The notes: generated from the sequence alone by a model not told the origin. DNA of 25,893 nucleotides from Bacteroidales bacterium UBA755 (GCA_002297815.1 DBKH01000039.1:1-25893), one strand, 5' to 3'; numbered from the stretch's first letter, positions 1 to 8,700 are shown. A program made the numbers and translations.

Positions 1-322
1 TAGTCAGAGTATAACTTCCGTCCGTCATATATGGCGTTGGATCGTTCATCCAATACTTCTCTCCGCCTTCACTCACACTCCATGCATATGCATGGCAATT
101 ATAAGAAACAGTCGCTTCGCCAACTATATAAGCGTTAGGGTAACATGTCCTAACATAATTGCGTTCTGCTTCTATGTCCTCGGCAGTCAAATAATCAGTT
201 CGTCCAAAAACATCTACTACACTGCCGCAAGGAGTGTACACTATGCCGGATGTGTCAAAAGAAAGCGTAAATAATGCTATCCCAAAAACCGCTATAAGTC
301 GAAACCATTTGAAATATACCAT
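1..322 (-). CDS. Secreted protein with NCHAYAW motif, 3' end beyond the window (partial)
   Basis: An open frame starts at ATG 322 on the minus strand and stays open for 107 codons to the left edge, so the C-terminus is missing. The first 22 or so residues (MVYFKWFRLIAVFGIALFTL) look like a signal peptide. The mature part begins near SFDTSGIVYTPCGSVVDV and carries the block VSYNCHAYAWSVSEGG at about residues 72-87, then YWMNDPTPYMTDGSY at 90-104. From memory, a widespread family of secreted bacterial proteins has a similar YNCHxYAW...TDGSY pattern. The adjacent Cys and His could be catalytic, but I know of no proven function. The ATG lies inside the upstream lipoprotein gene, with a 31-nt overlap, which suggests translational coupling and one transcript. 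The strand and frame are well supported by the motif; the function is unknown. Confidence 0.7.
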   Translation of the reverse strand, partial: MVYFKWFRLIAVFGIALFTLSFDTSGIVYTPCGSVVDVFGRTDYLTAEDIEAERNYVRTCYPNAYIVGEATVSYNCHAYAWSVSEGGEKYWMNDPTPYMTDGSYTLT

Positions 323-1044
323 TCTTGTGATGAGATTACTTTAGTGATATCAAATTCTTTAGAGAGTGCCATTCCATTAAGGTTGAACGTTCTGCTCTCT
401 TTAATAGGACCGTTACTTATATCTGATGAGTCATAATACTCATATCTAAGAAAAACATACTGTTGCCCATTGTCTTCGGCTATTCCGCACGTAATATCAG
501 AAAGGACCTTGTCCGGCTCGTGAATTTCCTCGCAAATCTGATTGATGACAACCTGTAGCCAAGATAAATCGGCTTCGGAATTGTGTTTAAAATCAGAAAC
601 TTGAGGAATCTTGTCACCATCTAAGGCATTGGACCAAATAAGCCTTGCATCTTTATTAAAACAGCCTTTAATCTTATCGAAATCAATTTTCCGTCCATCA
701 CTTGTGTAGCACATCAGACAGGACTCATGCTTATTATACGCATAAAATTCACAAGATAAAGCCAACAAGACATTATTTTTATATTCGAAAGAATATATTC
801 TAACGAGAATAGCAGGCCAGTATGATGTAAAAAACCAACCCAAATCCAGTTGGCAATCCTCGAAGTAGCGTTTTCTCAGCCAAGACGGAAGCCCCACGCC
901 ATCCCATTCATCTCCGACAAAGTCATCAAGGACAAGTTCGTCAAGTTCGTAGTCGCCAAGGCCGTCCCGGTCTTCTAGCGAACATCCACCCCAAAGGCCG
1001 ACAAGGCCTAGTAAGATAAGTAATTTTGTCAGGTAAGTTTTCAT
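292..1044 (-). CDS. Hypothetical lipoprotein
   Basis: This 250-residue protein begins with a short Lys-containing n-region and a hydrophobic stretch, then a lipobox-like LWGGC ending at Cys21, so it is predicted to be lipidated and anchored in an outer or inner membrane leaflet. The mature part starts with a very acidic linker (LEDRDGLGDYELDELVLDDF, about residues 23-42), as in many Bacteroidota surface lipoproteins. The rest is a mixed hydrophilic sequence rich in Cys, Trp and Tyr (for example CQLDLGWFFTSYW and HESCLMCYTSDGRK) with no family I recognise. Its 3' end overlaps the start of the NCHAYAW protein by 31 nt, so the two probably form a small unit. Function is unknown. Confidence 0.7.
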   Translation of the reverse strand: MKTYLTKLLILLGLVGLWGGCSLEDRDGLGDYELDELVLDDFVGDEWDGVGLPSWLRKRYFEDCQLDLGWFFTSYWPAILVRIYSFEYKNNVLLALSCEFYAYNKHESCLMCYTSDGRKIDFDKIKGCFNKDARLIWSNALDGDKIPQVSDFKHNSEADLSWLQVVINQICEEIHEPDKVLSDITCGIAEDNGQQYVFLRYEYYDSSDISNGPIKESRTFNLNGMALSKEFDITKVISSQEWYISNGFDL

Positions 1045-1247
1045 AAAGAAATAATGTTATGTCTTTCAATTTATCGTTTAACATGCCGGCAATATCACAC
1101 CTAAAAACAAACGAGCCTAAATCGGTTTGCAAGTTATGAAATATTATTAATATATACAAACTTTATCGCGATTTATTCTCAATTTACGATTTGGATTTCA
1201 CGATTACATTTTTTAGATTCTGTGATACTGTTCGGGAACGAAAACCG

Positions 1248-1291
1248 CTAAAAATGCTGCTGAAGAGTGTCACTTGGCACCCTTCGGCAGC
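1248..1291 (-). terminator. Probable intrinsic terminator of the phoH transcript
   Basis: Read on the minus strand, arms GCTGCCGAAGGGTG and CACTCTTCAGCAGC pair over 14 positions with one C-A mismatch and one G-U pair, around an 8-nt loop. ATTTTTAG follows immediately. It lies about 195 nt downstream of the phoH stop (1486), in the right orientation to end that transcript. Confidence 0.6.
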
Positions 1292-1318
1292 AAAAATGTA
1301 CTAAAATGTCGCTCACGA

Positions 1319-1332
1319 GCGCTGTGCAGCGC
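1319..1332. repeat. Small perfect palindrome GCGCTG-TG-CAGCGC
   Basis: Two 6-nt arms flank a 2-nt centre. It lies between the phoH stop and the putative terminator and is flanked on the plus strand by an A7 run. It could be part of the same 3' untranslated structure. No function can be assigned. Confidence 0.4.
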
Positions 1333-1485
1333 CAAAAAAATTATTCCATTGCGAGGTAGGCATTTTTAATCAATATTCGTTAGAACCCTATCTTCGAGAA
1401 ACTTACCCAAAGTAGTAGCTCCAGCAACCCTTGTCTGAGTTTTGTTGCAATCTTTTCACCGATAACAAAAACTCAAAACAGCTTC

Positions 1486-2859
1486 TTACAAAAGGCGGGA
1501 GGCGATGTCGGAAAGTTCGCTCCTTTCTCCGATTTTCAGGAATATGTGCTCGAAGAGCTTCTGGCCGTCCATCTTTTCGTTCAGGTGGGATAGGCCATTT
1601 GACCATTGGTCCAAATAAGGTTGGTCAATTTGGAATACGTCACCAGTGAACACCATCTTTGTGCCCTCTCCAGCTCTGGTGATGATGGTCTTGACTTCAT
1701 TCGGGGTGAGATTCTGGGCCTCGTCACAGATGAGAAAGACCCTTCCGAGACTTCTGCCCCTGATGTAGGCTAGAGGGGAAATCAGCAACTTTTCCTCCTT
1801 GAGCATGGCCTCGATTCGCAAAGCTTCCTTGCTCGAAGAACGAAACTGATCCTTGATGACATTCAGGTTGTCCATAAGCGGCTGGATGAACGGGCTCATC
1901 TTCGTCTTCTGGTCTCCCGGAATGAAGCCTATGTCCTGATTGCCAAGTACTATAGTTGGTCTTGTGAGGATGATCTGGTCAAAGTCCTTGGCCTGCTCCA
2001 GTGCGGCAGCTAGGGCCAGCAATGTCTTGCCGGTTCCTGCCCCACCGGTCATTGAGACTAGCTGGATGTCCGGATTCAGGCAAGCGTCAAGGGCGAATCT
2101 CTGCTCATCGTTACGTGGGCGTATGCCGTAGGCTTCTCTGTTTTTCACCAGAACAATCCTGTCTTTGCCTGCATCGAATCTGGCGCAGAGAGTCGTCTCT
2201 CCGTTTCTTATCTTGTAGAGTTGGTTGGCTTTGGGCTTTGTCTTGCTGAGCATTTTCCAATCTACGGAGGTACTTGGACTGTAGGCCAGTCCTTGAATCG
2301 CCTCAGGACTGACACCGCTAAGGAACTGGACTTCTTTGTTGGAGTTTTCAATCTTGTCTTCCTCGATCCTGTCAGTCAGGTAGTCCTGTACCTCCATCCC
2401 AGCGGCCTTGGCCTTCATCCTAAGGTTGATGTCCTTGGTGACGAGGGCCACGAACCTGTCCGGATTGTTGTCGCGGACCCAGATTGCAGTGGCAAGAATC
2501 CTGTGGTCCGGAATGTCGTCAAAGAACATCCCTTTCATGCTTTCCGGGAAGGGGTGTCCAGGGTCTATCCTAATGTTGCCCAAGCCTTTGCCGATGGGTA
2601 CTCCGTACTTGCCGAAAGACTTTCCGTCGGTGATCCGGTCAATGTCCCTCATGAATCCTCTTGCATTGAAAGCCAGAGTGTCATTGCCTTTCTTGAACTT
2701 GTCAAGTTCCTCAATGACTGCTATCGGGATGACCAAATCGTTGTCTTGAAATTTGCGGATAGCTTTGTAGTCGTGCAGGATGATGTTCGTGTCAAGAACA
2801 AAGATTTTGGGCTTCCTGCCGCCCTCTCCGCTGCGCGGAGCGTTAGCGTATCTTGCCAT
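1486..2859 (-). CDS. PhoH family ATPase with N-terminal PIN domain
   Basis: The 457-residue protein has the two-domain PIN-PhoH layout. The N-terminal PIN nuclease-like domain (about 18-165) shows FVLDTNIILHD with Asp23, an acidic pair at Glu50/Glu51 and a late Asp143 in VTKDINLR, the usual metal-binding positions. The C-terminal PhoH ATPase domain (about 245-457) has Walker A GGAGTGKT at 272-279 and Walker B VFLICDEAQ with Asp379-Glu380. Mycobacterial PIN-PhoH proteins (PhoH2) are reported to be RNA helicase/ribonucleases, so a role in RNA unwinding and cleavage is likely. No toxin-antitoxin partner is visible. It is the second gene of a minus-strand unit, 41 nt after the AIR-synthase-like gene. 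The start ATG at 2859 gives the conserved PIN strand about 20 residues in, as expected. Confidence 0.92.
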   Translation of the reverse strand: MARYANAPRSGEGGRKPKIFVLDTNIILHDYKAIRKFQDNDLVIPIAVIEELDKFKKGNDTLAFNARGFMRDIDRITDGKSFGKYGVPIGKGLGNIRIDPGHPFPESMKGMFFDDIPDHRILATAIWVRDNNPDRFVALVTKDINLRMKAKAAGMEVQDYLTDRIEEDKIENSNKEVQFLSGVSPEAIQGLAYSPSTSVDWKMLSKTKPKANQLYKIRNGETTLCARFDAGKDRIVLVKNREAYGIRPRNDEQRFALDACLNPDIQLVSMTGGAGTGKTLLALAAALEQAKDFDQIILTRPTIVLGNQDIGFIPGDQKTKMSPFIQPLMDNLNVIKDQFRSSSKEALRIEAMLKEEKLLISPLAYIRGRSLGRVFLICDEAQNLTPNEVKTIITRAGEGTKMVFTGDVFQIDQPYLDQWSNGLSHLNEKMDGQKLFEHIFLKIGERSELSDIASRLL

Positions 2860-2900
2860 ATAGTATTATTGAATAATCGAAAAAACGCAGCTTCTTAATG

Positions 2901-4061
2901 TCAGTCTTCTCCTTCTGAGGCCTGGCTGCTGAGCAAGGATTGCAGAATGTTGGAAATCCCGTTACCTTGCGCTGCTTTGACGCTGACGTCACTTCCACCG
3001 GGAACCGGATGCCCGATAGGGTAGTAGGCGATGTCTTGAAGCAGTAGCTCCGCGTCAACATAGTCGTAGTCGATGTCTTTGATTTGGATTATTGCCCCCG
3101 GAATTTCAGAGAACAGAATCCTGATTCTGTCATCCTCATCATAGGCGTTCATTATCCCACTGATGTCAATTTCGGCTCCGACAGTATCAGAGCACATTAA
3201 CTTCAATGCCGTAAGAAGCCCTCCATCGCTTACTGTAATCCCGGAGACAGCTACTTTGTCTTCCACAAACTCTCTCACAACCTCGTAGCAGTCAATGAAG
3301 TAGTCCGCGTCTCCAATTTCAGGGAAGTTGTCCCCATTCTGCCCTAGAATGTCACATAGCAGTGAATTGCCGAGCCTAAAATCACATGAGTCGAAAGGAA
3401 TGTAGATGATCCAACTGTCAGGGTCTCCGGCCAATTTGTCCGGAAGAGCCCTAAGTCTGCCGAGCGAAGGATGTTCGCTGCCGAAAGGAGTGTCTGTGGG
3501 TAGGAATATCTCATCCTGCTCGAAGTTGTCGCTTCTTTCCGAGGCTCCGACTTTGAACGTTGCCTGGCAGAGTTGGCTGCTTTCTGTGAAGGAATATCCG
3601 CTCAGGCATATTCCCAAACCATCTGTGTAGTCGGCTGTGGCTTCAACAGAAGAGTAGAATGCCGCCATGTTGCCGATTGGACGAGGGTTCCAATGCCATT
3701 TAGCCGCGATGGCCAAATCTCCTAGTTTGAAGTGCCCGTTCAACCAAATCGCATCAAGCAACGTTTGTGCTATCCTACTTTTAGTGTAGGATTCTGAAAA
3801 TGCCGTAGGAAAAGGTTTTGGCTCGCCATGCAAAGAAAGCACTTTGGAAAGATAGAGGCTAATGTCTTGATCCTTAAAGTGTCTCAATGATGGAGACGGA
3901 TCTGTGCTTTCATCGACAATCGGCTCGTAAGCCTCTGACTCGTTGGTAGAACTGCATTCCTTGACAGCAAGGCAATCGTTGAGCATCTCCGCAGGAGTAA
4001 GTTGCCTGGAGACTCCGTCAATGATGTACTTCGAATGAAGTGCTGAGGTTTTTTCTTTCAT
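2901..4061 (-). CDS. AIR-synthase/PurL C-terminal-like protein
   Basis: This 386-residue protein has no signal peptide and should be cytoplasmic. The segment at about 125-165 (KWHWNPRPIGNMAAFYSSVEA) and the segment near 275-330 (SGITVSDGGLLTALKLMCSD, then IRILFSEIPGAIIQI) resemble the conserved DVSDGGL and LFSE blocks of the AIR-synthase C-terminal domain of phosphoribosylformylglycinamidine synthase (PurL). It is far shorter than PurL and lacks a visible glutaminase or full ATP-binding half. It is therefore probably not a complete FGAM synthase. It may be a lone AIRS-like domain protein, perhaps a nucleotide-binding or regulatory derivative. It starts 71 nt from the divergent folC and is followed 41 nt later by phoH. 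The family link rests on motif resemblance only. Confidence 0.65.
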   Translation of the reverse strand: MKEKTSALHSKYIIDGVSRQLTPAEMLNDCLAVKECSSTNESEAYEPIVDESTDPSPSLRHFKDQDISLYLSKVLSLHGEPKPFPTAFSESYTKSRIAQTLLDAIWLNGHFKLGDLAIAAKWHWNPRPIGNMAAFYSSVEATADYTDGLGICLSGYSFTESSQLCQATFKVGASERSDNFEQDEIFLPTDTPFGSEHPSLGRLRALPDKLAGDPDSWIIYIPFDSCDFRLGNSLLCDILGQNGDNFPEIGDADYFIDCYEVVREFVEDKVAVSGITVSDGGLLTALKLMCSDTVGAEIDISGIMNAYDEDDRIRILFSEIPGAIIQIKDIDYDYVDAELLLQDIAYYPIGHPVPGGSDVSVKAAQGNGISNILQSLLSSQASEGED

Positions 4062-4079
4062 TCCGCTAGAATATGTCCG

Positions 4080-4110
4080 TAAATTTAAGTAAATTTGAGT
4101 TTAGTTCAAA
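4080..4110 (-). promoter_or_regulatory. Candidate Bacteroidota promoter for the AIRS-like/phoH unit
   Basis: On the minus strand TTTG (4110-4107) is followed by a 19-nt spacer and TAAATTTA (4087-4080), matching seven of eight positions of the Bacteroidota -7 element TAnnTTTG. The predicted transcription start would be about 12 nt upstream of the ATG at 4061, giving a short leader. Confidence 0.45.
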
Positions 4111-4132
4111 AAACAACTAGAACAGACATTAG

Positions 4133-5623
4133 ATGGAACCATTTTCCAAGAAGAATTACCATAAGAAGATCGAGGCGATTTTCACCAGATTCCCTTCGAT
4201 TCAAAAAGTCCCGTTCAAGGAGGCTTACAAGCCTGGGTTGGAAAATATGCTTCGGTTTGAAGAAGTTCTTGGCAATCCGCACGATAGACTGAAGACAATA
4301 CACGTTGCCGGCACGAACGGCAAAGGTTCAGTCGCGAATATGCTTGCATCGGCTCTGGCTGCCTGCGGCCTCAAGGTCGGCCTTTACACCTCTCCGCACA
4401 TTGTCGATTTCCGGGAGCGGATGAGGGTGGTAGAGCCGGTCGCTGAGCTTGTCAAACCGGTCGCTGAGCCTGTCGAAGCGATCTTAGTTGGCCGGTACGC
4501 TTCGACAGGCTCAGCGATCGGGCGACCCCTGAACGCAGTTGAAGGCCCGTCTAGCGGTGGCATGAGATTGGTGTCCGAGGAATATGTCTATGATTTTCTC
4601 TGCCGGTACGAAGCCGACATGGATGCCTTGAGTCTGTCATTTTTCGAGATTACGACCGGAATGGCTTTCAAATGGTTTGCAGATGAAAAGGTCGATGTGG
4701 CCGTCATCGAGGTAGGTCTCGGAGGCCGTCTAGACAGCACGAATGTCATTACACCGGACCTTTCGATTGTCACGAGCATAGCCCTCGATCATTGTGCTTT
4801 GCTGGGTAACACCTTGGAGGCGATCGCCGGGGAGAAGGCGGGAATATTCAAAAAAGGCGTGACAGCATTGGTCGGAGAATATCTTCCACAGACACGCCCC
4901 GTCTTTGAAACTAAGGCCGCGGAGGTCGGATGCCCGCTGACGTTCGCGCAGGATGTGGAACCGTCCCTTTGGAGCCGAAGCGAGGAGATTTTAAGGAATA
5001 TGGATCTTCGCGGCAAGTACCAGAGAAAGAACCTTCGCACGGTGCTGACCGCAGTTGACATATTAAAGAATATGTCTGAATATTCCGGTCTGTCGGACTC
5101 TTCGGCAGTCGTGACGGCTATTGTTCGCACTGCCTCCATAATGGGTTTCCATGGCCGTTGGGAGAGACTTTCGCTCCAACCGTTCATCATTGCGGACATC
5201 GGCCACAATCCTGCTGCACTGAAAGAGAACTTCGCCCAGCTAGAGTCCATGGTTGAGGAAGGGGAGTGCTCATCGCTGATTCTTGTCTATGCCATCATGG
5301 CCGACAAGGATTTGGATGGCATAATGCCATTGATTCCAGCTGACGCCACTTGCATATTCACGAATCCTGAGATCCATCGTGCGCTTCCGGAAAAGGAACT
5401 GACTGAGCGTTATCGTGCTTTCTGCTCTGAGAATGGGAGGCCCGTGAACCGCATCTACGATGCTCCCAACGTGCGTAAGGCTCTTTCGATGGCGATCAAT
5501 CTTGCTCGTGAGACATCCCGGAAACCGGACAACTCCCGCTTCTGCTTTCCGCTGATCTATGTCGGAGGTAGCACCTACCTTGTTAGCGAGGCGGTGCAGA
5601 TCCTTAAGTCGCTGCCACTGTAG
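4133..5623 (+). CDS. folC: Bifunctional folylpolyglutamate synthase / dihydrofolate synthase with a repeat-derived insertion
   Basis: The enzyme adds glutamate to dihydropteroate and folates in the cytoplasm, with ATP. Family signatures are clear: the P-loop HVAGTNGKGSVANML (about 58-71), LYTSPHIVDFRERMRV (84-99), SEEYVYDF (148-155), VAVIEVGLGGRLDSTNV (189-205), SIALDHCALLGNTLEAIAGEKAGIFK (215-240), GRWE near 340 and DIGHNPAALKENF near 357. It is 496 residues, against roughly 420-430 usual for the family. The excess sits between RMRV and SEEYVYDF (about residues 101-145), where the protein reads EPVAELVKPVAEPVEA and ASTGSAIGRP. These residues are encoded by the palindromic repeats at 4436-4520. 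This position is a surface-exposed loop in known FolC proteins, so activity may survive, but that is inference. Confidence 0.95.
   Translation: MEPFSKKNYHKKIEAIFTRFPSIQKVPFKEAYKPGLENMLRFEEVLGNPHDRLKTIHVAGTNGKGSVANMLASALAACGLKVGLYTSPHIVDFRERMRVVEPVAELVKPVAEPVEAILVGRYASTGSAIGRPLNAVEGPSSGGMRLVSEEYVYDFLCRYEADMDALSLSFFEITTGMAFKWFADEKVDVAVIEVGLGGRLDSTNVITPDLSIVTSIALDHCALLGNTLEAIAGEKAGIFKKGVTALVGEYLPQTRPVFETKAAEVGCPLTFAQDVEPSLWSRSEEILRNMDLRGKYQRKNLRTVLTAVDILKNMSEYSGLSDSSAVVTAIVRTASIMGFHGRWERLSLQPFIIADIGHNPAALKENFAQLESMVEEGECSSLILVYAIMADKDLDGIMPLIPADATCIFTNPEIHRALPEKELTERYRAFCSENGRPVNRIYDAPNVRKALSMAINLARETSRKPDNSRFCFPLIYVGGSTYLVSEAVQILKSLPL
4436..4520. repeat. Palindromic repeat cluster A, inside folC (three units)
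   Basis: Unit 1 (4436-4456) is a degenerate direct copy reading CCGGTCGCTGAGCTTGTCAA. Unit 2 (4459-4483) has arms GGTCGCT and AGCGATC around the core GAGCCTGTCGA. Unit 3 (about 4496-4520) is inverted, with core TCGACAGGCTC. Units 2 and 3 share a perfect 19-nt inverted repeat (4462-4480 against 4498-4516) separated by 17 nt. The cluster is translated in frame within folC. Confidence 0.85.
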
Positions 5624-5639
5624 GATTTAAGTTATTTAC

Positions 5640-5722
5640 GGTCACTGAGCCTGTCGAAGTGACCAGAAACAATCGGTCACAGAGCTTGTGGTTAGGCAGG
5701 GCTCACCAACCATCGAAGCGAC
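5640..5722. repeat. Palindromic repeat cluster B, between folC and the macroglobulin gene
   Basis: The first unit (5640-5664) is a perfect hairpin: arms GGTCACT and AGTGACC around core GAGCCTGTCGA. The second unit (5675-5722) starts GGTCACAGAGCTTG and ends TCGAAGCGAC but is split by 24 nt (5689-5712) that begin TGGTT and end AACCA. No T-tract follows either hairpin, so I do not call an intrinsic terminator for folC, although the structure could act as a 3' end stabiliser. The remainder of this 159-nt intergenic region (5723-5782) is the AT-rich leader of the next gene. Confidence 0.8.
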
Positions 5723-5782
5723 ATTATGCAAGATTTTTGTGGAAAGGGATTTGATTACACATGACAGATAACATTTTTAACG

Positions 5783-8700
5783 ATGAAAACCAAAATGCTG
5801 ATACCATCCGCCCTAGTGGCGATTCTGTGCCTCGCAGCGATAACCACAGCCGCGTTTGTTAGAAGAGATAAAGGTCAGGCCCCAACTAGCGACGGTCTAG
5901 TCCTGACTGATCTTTGGAAGGAATATTCTATCGCCCAAAAGGCTGATAGGCCCGAAGAAATGTTGTCTGTTTTGGACAAAATTATCTCAAAAGCCAAATC
6001 GGAACGACTTCACTATGATTTCTACAAGGCCGCGAGTCAAAAAGTAGAGGTTACTAGCAGCCGTGACTGGAAACAACGCAAAAAGTACGGTGAATGGCTT
6101 GACAATGAGGTTGATGAATATGCCGAACCGATCGTGATGTTCCATCATTACCTGTCAAAAGTGACCCCAGCTTTTCTAACAGACTATGTCATTGTCAACA
6201 AAGCGCGACTCCAAACTGCCCGAAACAGTGCCTTTTACGGTGATGGGCTTGATGAGCTTTGGACCGGAATGGTGAAGGATGACTATGAATATTCCCTTTG
6301 GGTTCTGGCAATCATCAGGCGTTCGGAAAAAGCGATGACGCTTTTGGATGAATATGTCGGTGACGCTTATCCCAAAGCTGCTTATTTAGAGTACCGCAGG
6401 ATGGCGGACAAGGATTATAAATACAATGATAAGGGCCGTGCTGAGAAGATGGCCGCTGCTCGTTCGTTCGAGGAGAAATATGCGGGACGTGCTATTTCTT
6501 TGTACGGCAAGGCTCTAGTGCTCAGAGGTCAGTTTGATAGTTTGTCAAGAGTTAGTGAAGCGTCCACGGCCCTTCGGCAAGCTCAGGGACCGGTGGCTTC
6601 GACAGGCTCAGCCACCGAAGCTGTCGAAGCCTCCTATAAAAGCCTTTACCGTGATTGCAGACAGGCCGAAAAGGAACGCCTTTCATATTCAAAAGGTATC
6701 GACAAGGAAATCGCTGGAAGAATCAATGATTTCAAACAGCTGATTGAGACCCTTGACAAAAAAGAGATTGGGATTTCTTTCGAGAATGGTGTCGCTGTCC
6801 TCACTCTTCGCAATCTGGCCAAGGTCAATGTGGATTTCGTCCAGGATGTTAAGGATGCCAAGCCATTGATCCGTAAATCCTTGACTAATCCAAAGAAGAG
6901 CTTCTACGTGCAGGACACAATCAAGTTAGAACTTCCAAAATGTGATGACGGGAGCTATATTTTCACGGCAAAGAATGGGAAGCTGTCCTCAAATGCTGAG
7001 TGGACAAAGAACACCTTGTCCGTTGCTGTGCGTACTGATAGCGAAAAACAGTGTTTCCTCGTGGCTGACTACATGACTGGAGAGCCAGTGGAAAAAATTG
7101 ATCTTGAGCTCATTCGCTCTGGTAAGACAATTACATCAGTGAAGGATGTGCTTCTGTGTAATGACGGCTTTACACCGCTTCCAGAAGCTTTGACAGACAG
7201 TCTGAAAAATGGGGTAACAAGCTATTTGGTGGCATCTTTCAGGGGCAAGGACGGATTCTTACGTAAAACACATGAGCATTACATTTACGGTGGTTTGTCC
7301 GCTTCATCTGATCAGGGGGATTCATCTGAATCATACTGCGAGATTTTTACTGACAAGTCCGCCTACAATCCCGGAGAAAAGATTGAGTTCAAGGCTGTCC
7401 TCTATAAGGGTGACCTGAGCAGAAGTCTGCACACATTCGATTCCGGAATCACGGTGAAGGCCGAACTTGTCAACCCAGAAGGGAAGGTGGTAGCGGAAAA
7501 AGAGTTGAAAACCAATGAATATGGCTCGGTGGCCAGCTCGTTTGACGCTCCGTCAAGTGGGCGGAACGGGCGTTTCCTTGTAAGAATCACCGCGGGCAGT
7601 GTGAACTCATCGAAAGGAATCATAGTGGACGAGTTCATTCTTCCGACCTACAACCTTACTTTCGACAAGGTTGACAGGCTCTTCATTGCTGGAGACACAG
7701 TGGAGGTGAACGGCAAGGTGTCAAGTTTCAGCGGACACTCATTGTCTTCAGCTTCGGTGTCTTATTCCGTTGACGGACGTGGGAATAACTATGCATCGGA
7801 GAAACTGTCCTTGGAAGCGGACGGTTCGTTCACTATACGTTTCGCAACCGATGACGATGATAGTCCTGATTTCTTTGGCGTGACGGTTAAGGTAACGGAT
7901 GCGACGGGGGAGACCAAGGAGTTTACCAAGATGCTGTCAGTGGTGAAGTATTTCAATCTTCTTGCTGATGTGACTAATGCTGCCAAAGGTGAGATAAGTC
8001 CCTCGGACGGTGAATGGCGCGGGACTCCTTGCATGGTCTCTGGCGGTAAGGCTGTGGTGTCGTTTAAGGCTCAGGACCTGATGGGTAATGAGATAGACAC
8101 TCCGATAGAGATAGAATATTCATTGACTGACATTTCGGGGAAGAAAGTCGCTTCCGGGAAGACATTTTCTGGCAAAGAGGAGGAGTTTGTGCTTCCGAAG
8201 GCCGGAATGTACTTGCTTGATGCAGAAGCTGAAATAGTCAGGGAGGATGGCCGCAAGGTGTCATCGCTGAGGCAGCTTATGATTCTCCGTGTGGATGATT
8301 CCGCTACTTCGCTTGACGCGAAGGTCAAGAACATTTTCAAACTTGTCGGCTCCTGCTCTGATGGAACCTTACGTGCTGGAGAAGACATCAAAGTTCAGTT
8401 CGGTGTGGGTGAGGGACCTGTCTGGGCTGTGGTAGAATTGTTTGGAGACAAACGTCAACTTCTTGAACACAAGATGATTCATCTTGATGGCAAGGTTGGT
8501 GAGGAGGAATCTTTGACTGAAATTGTCTATAATTATAAGGCTGAGTATCCAGATGCTGTCAGGCTGGTGGTGTTCTACTTCCGTGATGGATCGAGATGCC
8601 TGTTTGATCAGGAGTTCAGACGTGAGCGAGAGACTCTCGATCTGCCGTTGGCATTCTCCTCGTTCACAGACAAGGCTTTGCCGGGTGCGGAATATTCATT

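Larger units (their letters stand above)
1045..1485. other. Gene-free AT-rich stretch between lipoprotein gene and phoH
   Basis: No convincing reading frame lies here. It contains the upstream region of the lipoprotein gene (AT-rich, 1045-1200), a strong hairpin with a T-tract on the minus strand (1248-1291), and a second perfect small palindrome (1319-1332). The 15-nt motif AAAACAGCTTCTTAC at 1475-1489 overlaps the phoH stop and recurs elsewhere in the window. I see no tRNA or recognisable riboswitch. Confidence 0.6.

Noticed and set aside
92..274. Plus-strand 60-codon open frame
   Set aside because: It lies opposite the minus-strand NCHAYAW protein, which has a signal peptide and family-like motifs. 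The plus frame has no recognisable features.
2221..2898. Plus-strand 225-codon frame opposite phoH
   Set aside because: The minus-strand PIN and PhoH motifs are unambiguous, so this is a shadow.
4436..4520. Possible CRISPR array in the repeat cluster
   Set aside because: Units are palindromic, occur in both orientations, vary in arm sequence and lack regular spacers; no cas genes are nearby.
4789..5250. Minus-strand 153-codon frame opposite folC
   Set aside because: It is fully antisense to conserved FolC sequence and its translation shows no domain or start context; a shadow frame.
5640..5664. Intrinsic terminator after folC
   Set aside because: The hairpin is perfect but no T-tract follows, and the same structure occurs inside coding regions, so it is better described as a repeat unit.
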